A stretch of 5,964 bases of DNA from Candidatus Njordarchaeum guaymasense (GTDB lineage: Archaea > Asgardarchaeota > Njordarchaeia > Njordarchaeales > Njordarchaeaceae): contig JAUQYT010000188.1 of NCBI GenBank assembly GCA_030587605.1, positions 1 to 5,964 of the forward strand, given 5' to 3'. A model generated the notes under the pieces. That model saw nothing but the letters and a program-made list of their open reading frames with translations. It was not told where the DNA came from and did no database searches. The translations under genes and the position numbers were made by a program. The first letter of the stretch is position 1. Every line of letters starts with the position of its first letter. Positions 5,653-5,964 of the stretch are shown piece after piece.

Positions 5653-5964
5653 CGCACAAGTGGTTTCACATCGCCAAAGCCGAGTTTCTCGTTCAGACAG
5701 CGAGCATTCGACGTAAACGACGTTTCGCCTTGGCAGGTCTTCTCCTGCTGAGTATTGTCTGGGCCGTGTACCTTGTACCCGCAATCATGTCAGCGCTAAT
5801 CAGTGGTCTCGGGCCTGAGATCCAGCTATTCTTAATGGCTGCCCTCCCTGGGTTCATGCGATCCGCCGTGTTTCTAGTCTGGATGGTGATACTAGTTACG
5901 CCGCTTTCTCAATCACTACAAGAGATAAAGGTTAGCCAGTGGGAGGTAATGCTCAGCCATAAAG
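5649..5964 (+). CDS. ABC-2-type exporter membrane subunit, N-terminal part
   Basis: An open frame of 105 codons from GTG 5649 to the window edge; the C-terminus is missing. A short cytoplasmic segment, THKWFHIAKAEFLVQT, is followed by a basic patch (SIRRKRRF, about 19-26) and a first hydrophobic helix at about 27-48. A second hydrophobic region spans about 57-85, broken around PGFMRS, and a polar segment (LQEIKVSQWEVMLSHK) follows. This layout, with an N-terminal helix close to the start, fits membrane subunits of ABC-2-type exporters. The family assignment rests mainly on the four-base GTGA overlap with the ATPase gene and on hydrophobicity, since no diagnostic motif is visible. The start is supported by GGAGG eight bases upstream. 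Confidence 0.75.
   Translation, partial: MTHKWFHIAKAEFLVQTASIRRKRRFALAGLLLLSIVWAVYLVPAIMSALISGLGPEIQLFLMAALPGFMRSAVFLVWMVILVTPLSQSLQEIKVSQWEVMLSHK

Overview
The window looks archaeal. It carries a single-domain KaiC/RadA-type ATPase, next to a protein resembling the stand-alone longin/roadblock-like proteins common in archaea. It also has TATA-like boxes upstream of several genes, a T-rich tract instead of a bacterial hairpin terminator, and GGTGA-type ribosome binding sites. A TACK-type lineage (for example Bathyarchaeia or relatives) would fit, but there is no marker gene, so the phylum is a guess.

Layout. Positions 1-630 hold the N-terminal 210 residues of a minus-strand gene that leaves the window at base 1. 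It encodes a membrane-anchored or exported protein resembling linalool dehydratase/isomerase (LDI). A divergent spacer of about 360 bases follows, then three plus-strand genes: the KaiC-like ATPase (994-1755), the probable longin-domain protein (1894-2601) and an APC-superfamily amino acid permease (2819-4243). The permease is followed by a T-rich termination tract. The gap from 4244 to 4872 is not empty. On the minus strand it holds a decayed, truncated N-terminus of a glutamate-1-semialdehyde-aminotransferase-like enzyme with two in-frame stop codons. After it comes a strong promoter region with a perfect 19-base dyad, a TATA box and a ribosome binding site. These lead into an ABC exporter operon: an ATPase (4873-5652) and, overlapping it by four bases, the start of an ABC-2-type membrane subunit that runs off the right edge.

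How the parts may work together. The ABC ATPase and membrane subunit are clearly one translationally coupled transporter. The KaiC-like and longin-like genes are adjacent and co-oriented, but each could have its own promoter, so a shared signalling role is only a suggestion. The permease and the aminotransferase relic are convergent; an earlier amino-acid-related neighbourhood is possible but cannot be shown. No mobile element, CRISPR array, tRNA or rRNA was recognised. The items most worth a second look are the LDI-like gene, the aminotransferase relic and the dyad in front of the ABC operon.
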